NCBI RefSeq assembly: GCF_004153455.1
Contig: NZ_SDQE01000014.1
Location: forward strand, 1 to 64,000
DNA from: Allopusillimonas ginsengisoli
GTDB lineage: Bacteria; Pseudomonadota; Gammaproteobacteria; Burkholderiales; Burkholderiaceae_B
Direction of reading: 5' to 3'
Length of the DNA: 64,000 nucleotides
Shown: positions 25,563 through 34,565 of the stretch, in pieces
Layout of the letters: the number at the start of each line of letters is the position of its first letter
How positions within the stretch are numbered: the first letter of the stretch is position 1
Notes under the pieces: model-generated
The model's input: only the letters and a program-made list of their open reading frames with translations
Databases searched by the model: none
Told to the model about the DNA's origin: nothing
Program-made: the position numbers and the translations under genes

Positions 25563-28500
25563 TCAGTAGCGCAATGCCACGTCCAGCCTCATTGTGCGGC
25601 CCGGCCCTGGTGTGGCAATTTTAGCCAGGGGGTCCAGGTAGTAACGGTCAGTCAGGTTGTCCACGGAAAAGCGTGCGCTGGCCTGCCGGCTGAAGTTATA
25701 TTCGGCAAACAGGTCGAACAACATGACAGGCTCCCAGTAGTACGGGCGAATTTGCAGCAATCCCTTATTCTTGGCCACGATACGTTCGAGCTTTTTGTTT
25801 TCGGTCCGGCTGTGATAGCGCATACGCATGCCCAGGTTCAGGCTGCGCGCCATCAGGCGCGCACCCAGATCCAGGTTGATTGAATACTTGGGCTGCAGGC
25901 TGTAGAACGTCATGGCGCCGGGGAATCCGCCAGGCATACATTGGGGCCAGCGGTTAAAGGTAGGGTCCAGTTGCACGGCGTAATCGGCGTCGCACATCTC
26001 CTGGCGCAGCCGCAGCGTCGCGCCCAGCCCCCCGTAAAAAAGACCCGTGTCCACACGGCTTTGCAGTTCAAGACCACTCATGATCTTGCGGTCGAACTGA
26101 AGGGTGTTCATGTGTCCGGTGCGGTCGTAAAAATCCCGGATGGTGTTGTGGTAATAGCTGAGCTTGACGTCGGCCTGTCGTACGCTTTGCAGCAGATCGC
26201 GCAAGTTGTAAGTCAGGCCGATCTCCCAGGCCTGGTTGCGTTCGGGCTTCATCGTGATGGGGAATTCGCCGCGTATGCCGTGACGGTTGGAAAACTCCAT
26301 GATGCTGGGAAAACGCGCCATGCTGCTCAGCCGGCCGTAGACCCGGGCACGGTCGTCCAACTGATAAGACGCCACCAGTTGAGAGGACCAGGCTAGGCTA
26401 CGCTGCTTGTCCGGGCGCTGCCAGGGATCGGCCGCGCGATGAGAGGCAAAGCTTTCTAAGTTTCGCAATTTGTACTTTGGATGGGTGCCGCCCTGCGCAT
26501 AGACCGTTTCGGTCGGATTGATCTGACCGTTGTAGAAAGGGTTTTCGCTGCGATCGGCTTTGCCGTTTCTCAGTGTGACGGGATAGGCTATTTCCCAGTA
26601 ACTAAGGCCGGTAGATAGGTCTCTGTCTAGCTCAAAACTGGTTATGTGATTGGCAATCCGGTATGCCTCCCATTCCTCCATTGCTTGTGCCGGGTCCGCC
26701 CACACGCGTTTGCGCATGGCCAACTCCTCGTCCGTCGCGAGGCGGCCATACCCGATGATCTGATGCGTATTAATTCTGGTACGGGCCCAGGATTCATCCC
26801 GCTCGGCCCGGCGGCGATCGGTTTCGTCATCGAAGCCCCTATATCCGCCATACCGCGCTCCCGCGCTGACGTGCAGCTTTTTAGTGGCTTGCCAGTCCAG
26901 GCCCAAGCTCGCGCCGTACTCTTCTCGCCGACCCGAGGCCGGGCCGAATGCCACCGACGTGAGGCCACCGCCCACCACGGGTGTATCGACGAACACGTAG
27001 TCGGTCTTGCGCTCGTATTGCCAGTCGGCCGACACCGTCAACGCGAGATTATTCCTCAGGCGAAAGCGATTGTTCAGATCCATGCCCGTGCGGGTCGAAT
27101 GGGTATCCTGCTGATTGCCGATGATGACGTCATAAATGCCATCGATATTGGGCTGCCTTGCGGGCGGGTTGTCGAGGTCTATCATCCCGTAGTCAATCCG
27201 AATTTTGCAGTACGGGTCGAGGGCGTTGTATTTACACTGAACCCAGTGATCCCAGGATTGATCTCCGTCTTTAACCTGATAGGTGATATCGCCATTCTGA
27301 TAGCGCGTACTTTCATTGACATTGCGCCATAGCGCCATGTCGAGATCCAACCAGCGCGAGCCTTCGGGCTTGACTTCGTAACCCAGGCGGTAGACGTGCT
27401 GGTCCACGCGCGTGACGGGAAATGGATACTGGAAGTTCGTGCGTGCGAAGCTCAAGTTCTCATCGGTATCGACCATATTGATCAGCAGCTCTGAGGCCAT
27501 GGCAGGCATCTCGCCAAAAGCCAGTCGGTTACGGGTAAAAGCCAGGCTGATTTTCTGGTTATGAGGCAAATACCAATTATTTTTAGCCAGCAGGCTTTCA
27601 GCCGACGTGCTGGTGTAGGGCACTTCGTAGCCTGGTGCGTAGACGCGGGCCAGGCTGGGATACAGGTTTTGGGGCACGAAGCTATTGTCAGACAGCATAT
27701 TCGAGGTGTACTTGTCGGCGCCCTTGGTGCCGGCAAAATAGTTGCCGCGCTGGGCGTCGCTATAAGCCAGCATGACGTCGAACATCTCGTGCTTGTGCGC
27801 GCCGCTGACAAAGACCTTGCGGTCGTCCAGATTGAAGCGCCGCACATCGTCGCGCGATCGCATATCCACCTGCGGTACCCAAAAGGCCAGACCAGGATTG
27901 TCCCAGGGCGTGGCGGTAAACGCGCCGGGGATATCGCGATAATCCTTTCCTACGAGGGCGAACGGATCGGATGCATCCTTGACGGAGTTGCTGGCAGTGT
28001 TGGCCTTGAGCTCAAGGCCCCAGTTGCGACCAGGCGCAACAATATCGTCCGCTTCGATGGTGCGGATCGCCACAGCACCGCCTATCCCGCTCTTGATGCC
28101 GCGCGTCATTGATGGGCCCTTTTCCACTTCGATGCTGCGGAACAGATTAGGGTCCACATAGTTCCGATTATTGATACCGCGCAACGCCATCCAGACGTCC
28201 AGAGACTGCATGGTGCCATCCACCGTCACCGGAATACGGCCGTTACCAGACAAGCCGCGTATATTGGGAAACAGCGCGGAGCCATTTCGGTTGTCCGCGT
28301 TGTATACGCCATTCATGCCGGCAAACACGTCGCCCACCGAAACGCCCTGGTAGCGCTCCATGTATTGACGATCCACGTACAGATTGGAAATGTCCTTGTC
28401 GTAGACGTTGTCGTGTCCGACCTCATCCTGCGTGCGCTTGCCACTGACGACCACTTCTTCCAGCCTGCGCACATTCTGAGACCGGCCCGCACTCCGCGCC

Positions 28501-28664
28501 TCGCTATCAGATGCCTGCCGCGCACGTTCCGTGGCGCTGTCGCCTCGCGCTTCGCGAGGCGGGCTACTCAAATCAGGAGATCGGTTCGCCTGCGCATGAG
28601 CGTTTGCCGACCACAGGGCGGCGAGCAGGAGGGGCAGTGCCCTGACGGTGAATCGGTGTTGCAT
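25563..28664 (-). CDS. TonB-dependent heme/hemoglobin-type receptor
   Basis: About 1033 residues. Signal peptide Q-H-R-F-T-V-R-A-L-P-L-L-L-A-A-L, cleaved after A-H-A. A TonB-box-like E-E-V-V-V-S-G near residue 70 is followed by a plug domain (R-G-L-S-G-N-G-R-I-P-V-T-V-D-G, V-E-K-G-P-S) and a 22-strand barrel ending L-R-Y. Large extracellular insertions fit a protein-binding receptor such as HphR or hemoglobin receptors rather than a siderophore receptor. ATG 28664 starts the signal peptide and has GGGAG upstream; the frame extends to 28781. A Fur-box-like palindrome lies about 120 nt upstream. Confidence 0.9.
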   Translation of the reverse strand: MQHRFTVRALPLLLAALWSANAHAQANRSPDLSSPPREARGDSATERARQASDSEARSAGRSQNVRRLEEVVVSGKRTQDEVGHDNVYDKDISNLYVDRQYMERYQGVSVGDVFAGMNGVYNADNRNGSALFPNIRGLSGNGRIPVTVDGTMQSLDVWMALRGINNRNYVDPNLFRSIEVEKGPSMTRGIKSGIGGAVAIRTIEADDIVAPGRNWGLELKANTASNSVKDASDPFALVGKDYRDIPGAFTATPWDNPGLAFWVPQVDMRSRDDVRRFNLDDRKVFVSGAHKHEMFDVMLAYSDAQRGNYFAGTKGADKYTSNMLSDNSFVPQNLYPSLARVYAPGYEVPYTSTSAESLLAKNNWYLPHNQKISLAFTRNRLAFGEMPAMASELLINMVDTDENLSFARTNFQYPFPVTRVDQHVYRLGYEVKPEGSRWLDLDMALWRNVNESTRYQNGDITYQVKDGDQSWDHWVQCKYNALDPYCKIRIDYGMIDLDNPPARQPNIDGIYDVIIGNQQDTHSTRTGMDLNNRFRLRNNLALTVSADWQYERKTDYVFVDTPVVGGGLTSVAFGPASGRREEYGASLGLDWQATKKLHVSAGARYGGYRGFDDETDRRRAERDESWARTRINTHQIIGYGRLATDEELAMRKRVWADPAQAMEEWEAYRIANHITSFELDRDLSTGLSYWEIAYPVTLRNGKADRSENPFYNGQINPTETVYAQGGTHPKYKLRNLESFASHRAADPWQRPDKQRSLAWSSQLVASYQLDDRARVYGRLSSMARFPSIMEFSNRHGIRGEFPITMKPERNQAWEIGLTYNLRDLLQSVRQADVKLSYYHNTIRDFYDRTGHMNTLQFDRKIMSGLELQSRVDTGLFYGGLGATLRLRQEMCDADYAVQLDPTFNRWPQCMPGGFPGAMTFYSLQPKYSINLDLGARLMARSLNLGMRMRYHSRTENKKLERIVAKNKGLLQIRPYYWEPVMLFDLFAEYNFSRQASARFSVDNLTDRYYLDPLAKIATPGPGRTMRLDVALRY

Positions 28665-28781
28665 GTGCGTGTCGCTCCCGGCGTTTCCTCTGCGCTGTGA
28701 TGAGTAGGAGGGAAAACTGCGTGGCCCCAGCGCAAAGGGCTGCGCAATGGAGCGATTATGTGGGTTCAACAATGCAGACAA

Positions 28782-28799
28782 TAATGATAATTATCATTA
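28782..28799. promoter_or_regulatory. Fur box upstream of the heme-uptake unit
   Basis: TAATGATAATTATCATTA is a perfect 18-bp palindrome matching the Fur consensus built from GATAAT hexamers. A possible -10 (CATAAT on the minus strand, 28760-28755) lies 20 nt downstream, so iron-loaded Fur would block transcription of the receptor, hemophilin-like and Slam genes. Derepression when iron is scarce is inferred. Confidence 0.85.
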
Positions 28800-28903
28800 C
28801 GGAGGGGCTTGCGGCATGTGGATACTCACGGAATAAAGCTCGCGGGCCATCACTGCCCTGACTGCAATGAACATATCCGTAGCTGCCGTGGGAGAGCGGC
28901 CTG

Positions 28904-29128
28904 ATGTTCGCGGCGTTGGTGCGCGCTGCAACGGGTACACCAGCGCTGGGCGCGTGGGCTTCGTGGCTGCTACTGGGATCTACGCTGGCGTGGGCGGGCG
29001 TGTTCGCCATCTACCTTTGGAATGCGTGGCCCGCGCGCTGCGAACCACGTACGGATGACCAGGAAGGCTGCGCGGAGCCGCTGGGCAAGCAGTGCAGCCC
29101 TTTCTCGGGATCGTCTTCACACTGCTGA
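28904..29128 (+). pseudogene. Probable nnrS C-terminal remnant
   Basis: A 74-codon frame whose residues resemble the last membrane span and tail of NnrS heme-copper membrane proteins. L-A-W-A-G-V-F-A-I-Y-L-W is followed by P-A-R-C-E-P-R-T-D-D-Q-E-G, compared with the usual aromatic span and P-x-L-x-x-P-R-x-D-G. Only this end is present; a TAG in frame at about 28880 and the heme-uptake unit replace the rest. NnrS genes often sit beside Crp/Fnr (Dnr-like) regulators, and one follows here. It could instead be a small membrane protein; GGAG lies 9 nt before its ATG. Confidence 0.4.
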
Positions 29129-29140
29129 AACGGGAGCCAC

Positions 29141-29902
29141 CTAGTGCGGCGAACAACAGCGAAACAGTGCCTTGTCCTCAGCAGATACGGCTTCGCGTTT
29201 GGCAGGCTTTGGCACAGGCGGCGGCAGGCGGGCTTGTCGGCATATCGCGTCAACATCAAGCAACACCAGTTCGCGAGCCCGCCCGCCTATCAGGCCGGCA
29301 CGCCGAAACGCAGCCAGCGTACGCGACAGGTTTTCGGGCGTCATGTTCAACTGCCGGGCCAGCACCGCATGACTGGCAGGCAAAGTGATCCAGGCGCTGC
29401 CGCGCTCCCGATATATATCCAGCAAATAAGTGATCAGTCTTTGCGTGGCATTGGTGATGGTCAGCAGATCGATACGATTAATGGCTTGCACCAGATGATT
29501 GGAAACAATCTGCAGTAGCGTATAGGCAACTTCCGGGGAATGCCGCGTCATGTCCAATAACAGTTCGCGATCCAGCCGATAGAGTACGGAGTACTCACTG
29601 GCTTGTGCGGACAAAGGGTAATGACCACTCTCCGAAAACATCACGGTGGCACCGAGCAGACAGCCCTGTTCCAGCGTTTGCACGATTTTTTCATCGCCGT
29701 TGTAACTGGGCAGGTACAACGTGATACCGCCGCGCTCAATCCAATAGAAGTAGTCTGCGGCCTGGCCCGCGTGGAATAAATGCTGCTTGGACGGCAGGCA
29801 GATACGCCGCGCGCGTTCGGCCAGCGCCTTAAGGCTGTTGGGGTCAGCATGCTGAAAGGCCGGGAGATTGCTCAAGGCCTTAATCAGAGAAGGAGATTGC
29901 AT
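29141..29902 (-). CDS. Crp/Fnr-family transcriptional regulator (Dnr-like)
   Basis: About 253 residues from ATG 29902 (GTG 29944 would add 14). A cyclic-nucleotide-binding-like sensor barrel covers about 20-130, a long dimer helix follows, and the C-terminal winged helix contains L-N-M-T-P-E-N-L-S-R-T-L-A-A-F-R-R near residue 190. There is no N-terminal cysteine cluster, so it is not an oxygen-sensing Fnr; the recognition helix E-x-x-S-R fits the Dnr/Crp group. No ribosome site is clear. Stands alone between an nnrS-like remnant and the TRAP operon. Confidence 0.85.
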   Translation of the reverse strand: MQSPSLIKALSNLPAFQHADPNSLKALAERARRICLPSKQHLFHAGQAADYFYWIERGGITLYLPSYNGDEKIVQTLEQGCLLGATVMFSESGHYPLSAQASEYSVLYRLDRELLLDMTRHSPEVAYTLLQIVSNHLVQAINRIDLLTITNATQRLITYLLDIYRERGSAWITLPASHAVLARQLNMTPENLSRTLAAFRRAGLIGGRARELVLLDVDAICRQARLPPPVPKPAKREAVSAEDKALFRCCSPH

Positions 29903-30004
29903 GAAAATATGAGAAGAAGATGGAGCTCTGCTAGACGCAGTCACCGTGACGACGGGCCTGCCATTTAGCTATAACGCACAGGGCGTCTCGATATTTCTCA
30001 GCCC

Positions 30005-31711
30005 CTAGTCAAACAACGCATTCAAGTCTGATGGCGGCGATGAATCCGGCAACGGCTCGCTCCCAAAATCGTCAGACCCGATATCGCTAAAGTTGCCAAA
30101 CGAAGACGTATCAATTTCAACGCTGTCAACATCCACCACAGTGCGACCTGCCTTGTAATGGGTCACCATGCCGGGGAAGGCCAGGACGGCCACCACCATG
30201 ATAATTTGCAGCACGATAAAGGGTATCGACCCCCAATAAATCTCGCCGGTTGTCACTTTCTTAATGTTTCGCCCGCTGACTCTATCCTTGTAGTCTTCTT
30301 TTGGTGCGACCGAGCGCAAATAGAATAATGCGAAACCAAATGGTGGATGCATGAATGACGTCTGCATATTCACCGCCAGCAGCACGCCCAGCCAGATCAG
30401 GTCGATCCCCATCTTGTCCGCAACAGGACCGATCAGCGGCACAACAATGAATGCGAGTTCGAAGAAATCCAGAAAAAACGCCAGGACGAATGTCAGAATA
30501 CTGATTGCAATTAAAAAACCCATTTCACCGCCTGGCAAGGCGATGAGCAGATCCTCCACCCACAGATCGCCGTTAACGGCGCGGAACGACAGGCTGAAAA
30601 CAGATGAGCCAATCAATATAAAGACAACAAAACACGTCAGCGTGGCGGTTTTGTCGACAGCTTGTCCCAGCAATGGCCAGCTTAAACGCCGCCGGAAAAC
30701 CGCCATGATCAGCGCACCTACCGCGCCCATGGCGCCGCCTTCAGTCGGCGTTGCAACGCCGATGAAAATGGTCCCCAGCACCAGGAAGATCAATGCCAGC
30801 GGCGGGATCATGACAAACGTCACCCGCTCGGCAATTTGCGACAATAAGCCCAACCGCAGATACTTGTTCAGCAACGCACATACAAAAGCGGTCAAGCCCC
30901 AAATCAGCACACTACTGACGATAAGCTCGTCAACGTGCGCAGTTTCCGGCAAGAGCCAATTTGCACCCATCACCGCGGCAACTACCGCTATCGCCATCAG
31001 AACAAGTAAAGACGGAACACCGTGGCCGCCGCGGGGTTCGACGAAGGTTCGGTCCTCGGGCGGGATGGCTGGCGCAGCCTTGGGCCGCACTAGCGCAACA
31101 GCAGCTACATAAAGAATGTATAAACCGGTGAGTAGCGCGCCCGGGATAAACGCGCCTTTGTACATATCGCCGACCGAACGCCCCAATTGATCAGCAAGAA
31201 CAATCAGCACGATTGACGGCGGAATAATCTGAGAAAGCGTTCCCGATGCGGCGATAACGCCCGTCGCCAAACGGCGGTCATAGCCGTAGCGCAACATGAT
31301 GGGTAAAGAAATAAGCCCCATTGAGATGACTGACGCTGAGACCACACCGGTGGTCGCCGCCAGCAGCGCACCCACAAGCACCACAGCAATCGCCAGACCA
31401 CCACGTAAGGGTCCGAACAATTGCCCCACAGTTTCAAGCAGGTCTTCGGCCATGCCTGAGCGTTCCAGGATCAAGCCCATGAAGGTAAAGAAAGGCACGG
31501 CCAGCAAGGTATCGTTTGCCATGACACCGAACACACGCTGCGGAAGCGCCTGGAAAAGCGCCACGGGTATGATGCCCATCTCGATGCCAATCAGACCAAA
31601 CAGCATGCCATTGGCGGCCAGCGAGAACGCAACGGGCAAGCCTACCAATAGCAACATGACCAGCGTGCAGAACATGATCGGCGCAATATTCGCCAGAAAA
31701 ATAGCTTCCAT
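30005..31711 (-). CDS. TRAP transporter large permease (DctM type)
   Basis: 568 residues, 12-14 membrane spans of the DctM/IT superfamily, with I-I-P-P-S-I-V-L near residue 160 typical of the family. The last 40 residues form an unusual acidic, Ser-rich soluble tail (S-D-I-G-S-D-D-F-G-S-E-P). Begins 2 nt after the small-permease stop. Works with DctQ and DctP to import an organic acid using a sodium gradient. The long form is typical of TRAP systems annotated for mannitol, taurine or carboxylates, so the ligand is unknown. Confidence 0.93.
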   Translation of the reverse strand: MEAIFLANIAPIMFCTLVMLLLVGLPVAFSLAANGMLFGLIGIEMGIIPVALFQALPQRVFGVMANDTLLAVPFFTFMGLILERSGMAEDLLETVGQLFGPLRGGLAIAVVLVGALLAATTGVVSASVISMGLISLPIMLRYGYDRRLATGVIAASGTLSQIIPPSIVLIVLADQLGRSVGDMYKGAFIPGALLTGLYILYVAAVALVRPKAAPAIPPEDRTFVEPRGGHGVPSLLVLMAIAVVAAVMGANWLLPETAHVDELIVSSVLIWGLTAFVCALLNKYLRLGLLSQIAERVTFVMIPPLALIFLVLGTIFIGVATPTEGGAMGAVGALIMAVFRRRLSWPLLGQAVDKTATLTCFVVFILIGSSVFSLSFRAVNGDLWVEDLLIALPGGEMGFLIAISILTFVLAFFLDFFELAFIVVPLIGPVADKMGIDLIWLGVLLAVNMQTSFMHPPFGFALFYLRSVAPKEDYKDRVSGRNIKKVTTGEIYWGSIPFIVLQIIMVVAVLAFPGMVTHYKAGRTVVDVDSVEIDTSSFGNFSDIGSDDFGSEPLPDSSPPSDLNALFD

Positions 31712-31713
31712 GT

Positions 31714-32328
31714 TCAGAGATTCCTGTGCTGCAGCGCCTGTTCGCGTTCCGCAGCAGCACGGCCGATTTCCTCGGCCAATTGCTGCTCGCTGGATCCGCT
31801 ATTGGCAGCCTGCGTTGGATCTGCGCATAGGCCCCGCAGATAAGCAATGCACTTGATCAGATGCGAAATCGCGGCGGCGACCAACAGCGCAAAGCCGACC
31901 GGGATCAATAGCTTGGCAGGCCATCGGATCAGCCCACCGGAGTTTGAAGACTGCTCGTTATGGACAAACGCGTCCACAAAGACGGGCCACGACAACCACA
32001 TGATGACCAGCGATGCAGGCAGAATGAACAGCAATATGCCGAATATTTCAACTTTTACACGTGTACGCGGCGAAAAACGCTGAGACAGCACATCGACGCG
32101 CACATGCTCGTTCTTGAGTAGTGTGTAGCCCGCCGTTAAGAGAAATACGGCACCAAACAGATACCACTGCAGTTCCAGCCAGGCATTGGAACTCATACTG
32201 AACAGCTTACGAATCAAGGCATTGCCGGCACTGACAATGACCGCGACAAGTATTAGCCATGTGACCGCACGCCCAATAACAATATTGACCGCGTCAATCC
32301 ACCGCGACAAGACAAGCAAAGCTTTCAT
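31714..32328 (-). CDS. TRAP transporter small permease (DctQ type)
   Basis: 204 residues with four membrane spans; L-E-L-Q-W-Y-L-F-G-A-V-F-L-L is the family's central motif near residue 55. A C-terminal soluble tail is rich in Gln, Glu and Ala. It is coupled to the large permease, whose start is 2 nt after this stop. Separated from the receptor gene by a 99-nt gap with a hairpin. Confidence 0.9.
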   Translation of the reverse strand: MKALLVLSRWIDAVNIVIGRAVTWLILVAVIVSAGNALIRKLFSMSSNAWLELQWYLFGAVFLLTAGYTLLKNEHVRVDVLSQRFSPRTRVKVEIFGILLFILPASLVIMWLSWPVFVDAFVHNEQSSNSGGLIRWPAKLLIPVGFALLVAAAISHLIKCIAYLRGLCADPTQAANSGSSEQQLAEEIGRAAAEREQALQHRNL

Positions 32329-32354
32329 GATGGAGGAACGTGCAAGAAGCAGGC

Positions 32355-32379
32355 CCTGCTGCGCTTAACATGCAGCAGG
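32355..32379 (-). promoter_or_regulatory. Intergenic hairpin between dctP- and dctQ-like genes
   Basis: CCTGCTGC (32355-32362) and GCAGCAGG (32372-32379) are perfect complements around 9 nt. Such hairpins after a solute-receptor gene commonly protect its message and so raise receptor over permease levels. Confidence 0.5.
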
Positions 32380-32427
32380 CGCGCCAGACAGCAAGAGCAC
32401 TTGGGCAGCATCAAGGCCATATCCTGT

Positions 32428-33516
32428 TCACAAGCCTTGCTTGCGCGTGGCCATCAAATAACTTTCTGCGGCACCGTCGTTGACACTGGCCCACAAAAGC
32501 TGATCGTCCCGGAAGGCCCGCCATGAGCTCAATACCTTGCCAAAACTTTCGTTCTTTGCACCGTAGTCTTCCAGCACCTCTTTGGTCGCACGCTGCATCG
32601 CATCCATCACTTCGCGTGGCCAGGACTTGAGCTTCACACCTTCACCCACCAGCATCTTGAGTGCGCGAATGTTTTTGGCATCATATTTGGCCAACAGATC
32701 GTTAGCGGCAATAGCGCACGCTGCGCGAAGCGCCGCCTGGTAATGAGACGGCAGCTTGGCCCAACTGTCGCGATTCACATTGAACGCCAGGTTCGCGCCC
32801 AACTCCATCACACCGGGGCCGTAATAGTATTTTGCCACCTTGGCAAAGCCGAGTTTTTCGTCATCGTAGGGGCCGACCCACTCGACGGCATCCAGGGAGC
32901 CTTTTTCCAACGCCGGGTAAATATCGCTGCCAGCGATCTGCTGAGGAATCGCCCCCAGTTTTTCGTACACCATACTCAGCAAGCCTGGCGTACGAATGCG
33001 TAAACCGTTAAAGTCTTCCGGCTTGGTGATTTCCTTGCGAAACCAGCCACCCATTTGCGCACCGGTATTACCACACGGTATGACGATGGCGTTGAATTTA
33101 CTATAGAGCTCGTCCATGAGCTCTTTACCGCCGCCATAGGCAAGCCAGGCTGACTGTTGACGCGGCGTGAGGCCAAACGGCACGCCGGTGTCAAAAACAA
33201 GCGCCGGCTCTTTGCCCAGATAATAAAAACCGGCAGTATGTCCGCATTCGGTCGTGCCATTCTGCACGGCGTCCAGAACTTGTAAAGGCGGTACCAGTTC
33301 GCCCGCCGAAAAGGGGCGAATCGTAAATTTACCGTCGGTCAGCATGGACACCTGCTCTGCAATGACTTCGGCAGAACCCCAAACCGTGTCCAGTGATCGC
33401 GGGAAACTGCTGGGCATACGCCAGCTGATTGTGGGCGCATCTTGCGCGATCGCCGGGGCGGCGATCGTAGCGCCTGCCGTGCCAGCGGCAAAAGCCAAAA
33501 ATTTGCGACGTTGCAT
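32428..33516 (-). CDS. TRAP transporter substrate-binding protein (DctP type)
   Basis: 362 residues. The Tat-like signal M-Q-R-R-K-F-L-A-F-A-A-G is followed by cleavage after A-I-A. The periplasmic domain shows family blocks W-R-M-P-S-S-F-P and G-L-R-I-R-T-P-G near residue 170. The carboxylate-binding Arg is expected in that second block. AAGGAG lies 6 nt before the ATG. Follows the aldolase gene by 12 nt in one operon, so aldolase and transporter probably share a substrate. Confidence 0.92.
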   Translation of the reverse strand: MQRRKFLAFAAGTAGATIAAPAIAQDAPTISWRMPSSFPRSLDTVWGSAEVIAEQVSMLTDGKFTIRPFSAGELVPPLQVLDAVQNGTTECGHTAGFYYLGKEPALVFDTGVPFGLTPRQQSAWLAYGGGKELMDELYSKFNAIVIPCGNTGAQMGGWFRKEITKPEDFNGLRIRTPGLLSMVYEKLGAIPQQIAGSDIYPALEKGSLDAVEWVGPYDDEKLGFAKVAKYYYGPGVMELGANLAFNVNRDSWAKLPSHYQAALRAACAIAANDLLAKYDAKNIRALKMLVGEGVKLKSWPREVMDAMQRATKEVLEDYGAKNESFGKVLSSWRAFRDDQLLWASVNDGAAESYLMATRKQGL

Positions 33517-33528
33517 TGAACGCTCCTT

Positions 33529-34317
33529 TTAGTCCAGACAGTCAGGCGTTTCACGCAGCACACGGCGCGCAAAATAGGCGAATGTCAATTCCAGAATCCG
33601 CGGCTTGACCAAGAAATCGTGCGATTCACGCGCACGGTCGGCGGGCACCGGCTTGACAGGGCCAAGCGCACGAGCCTTTAGCTGCAAGGCCGCAACCTGT
33701 TCCAGCCAAAGCGCCATCACGGTGGCCTCTTCAATCGATTTCCCAACGGTCAGCAGCCCATGATTGGCCAGCAGGATCGCGCGCTTGTCGCCCAAGGCCT
33801 CTGAAATGATCTGGCCTTCGTCGTCGCCAATCGGCAAGCCAGGCCATTCCGGCAAGTAGGCACAATCCTCGAAGAAAGGCGTCGCATCCATGTGCGCCAC
33901 AACCAACGGCTCGCCAACCATGGACAGCGCCGATGTGGCAGGCGGATGGGTATGCACGATGCACTGAACATCGGGACGATGGCGGTACACCCAGATATGA
34001 AAGCGGTTCGCTGGATTCGCCAAAGACGTGCCATCGAGCGGGTTGAGATCCTCATCAATCAATATCAATTCCCGCGCCAGTGCTTCGTCTGCGCCCGTGC
34101 CGAACGGCAAGGTCCAGAACGTGCCAGGCTGTTCGCTCCGGGCGGTGAACTGACCGGCAAGCCCGCTGTGCCAGTGTCCTTGGGCCGCCAACATGCGGCA
34201 CGCCAATGTCATTTTCTGTGCGGCATTCCACTGCGCTGTCGGCGCAGCGCGTTGGTCAATTTCACGATCGACACGCTCTCGCAAAGCGCTTTTTTCTTGA
34301 GGGGCGTATGTCTGCAT
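33529..34317 (-). CDS. Class II aldolase/adducin-family protein
   Basis: About 262 residues. Zinc-binding histidines are visible in H-T-H-P-P-A-T near residue 130 and A-N-H-G-L-L near residue 186. Such enzymes are aldolases, epimerases or decarboxylases of hydroxy-acids. ATG 34317 (M-Q-T-Y-A-P-Q-E) has AGGA about 9 nt upstream; a TTG at 34335 is an alternative. First gene of an operon with the TRAP receptor and permeases; divergent from the XRE-cupin regulator. Confidence 0.88.
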   Translation of the reverse strand: MQTYAPQEKSALRERVDREIDQRAAPTAQWNAAQKMTLACRMLAAQGHWHSGLAGQFTARSEQPGTFWTLPFGTGADEALARELILIDEDLNPLDGTSLANPANRFHIWVYRHRPDVQCIVHTHPPATSALSMVGEPLVVAHMDATPFFEDCAYLPEWPGLPIGDDEGQIISEALGDKRAILLANHGLLTVGKSIEEATVMALWLEQVAALQLKARALGPVKPVPADRARESHDFLVKPRILELTFAYFARRVLRETPDCLD

Positions 34318-34346
34318 TGCTTTAATTCCTGACAAATATGAAACTT

Positions 34347-34359
34347 GACACCTAGTGTC
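34347..34359. promoter_or_regulatory. Candidate operator for the aldolase/TRAP operon
   Basis: GACAC-CTA-GTGTC is a 5-bp-arm palindrome located 30 nt upstream of the aldolase start, in the 250-bp gap shared with the XRE-cupin gene. It overlaps a TTGACC hexamer on the minus strand (34368-34363). Repressor binding is inferred. Confidence 0.35.
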
Positions 34360-34565
34360 TATAGGTCAACAGGTTGTCCAAACAATAACGCATCGAAGGT
34401 CAGGACAATATTGGGTTTATCCCTATACCCGACTGCCAATGCACGCGAGCAATGTCAGCGAACATTGCCGCTATGTTGCAAGAGGCGTGGGGCGACGCTG
34501 CGACACCCGCGATCGGCTAATCCGTTTTGACCGGGTAACATACAGTTCCGATTGTTGAATTGAAG

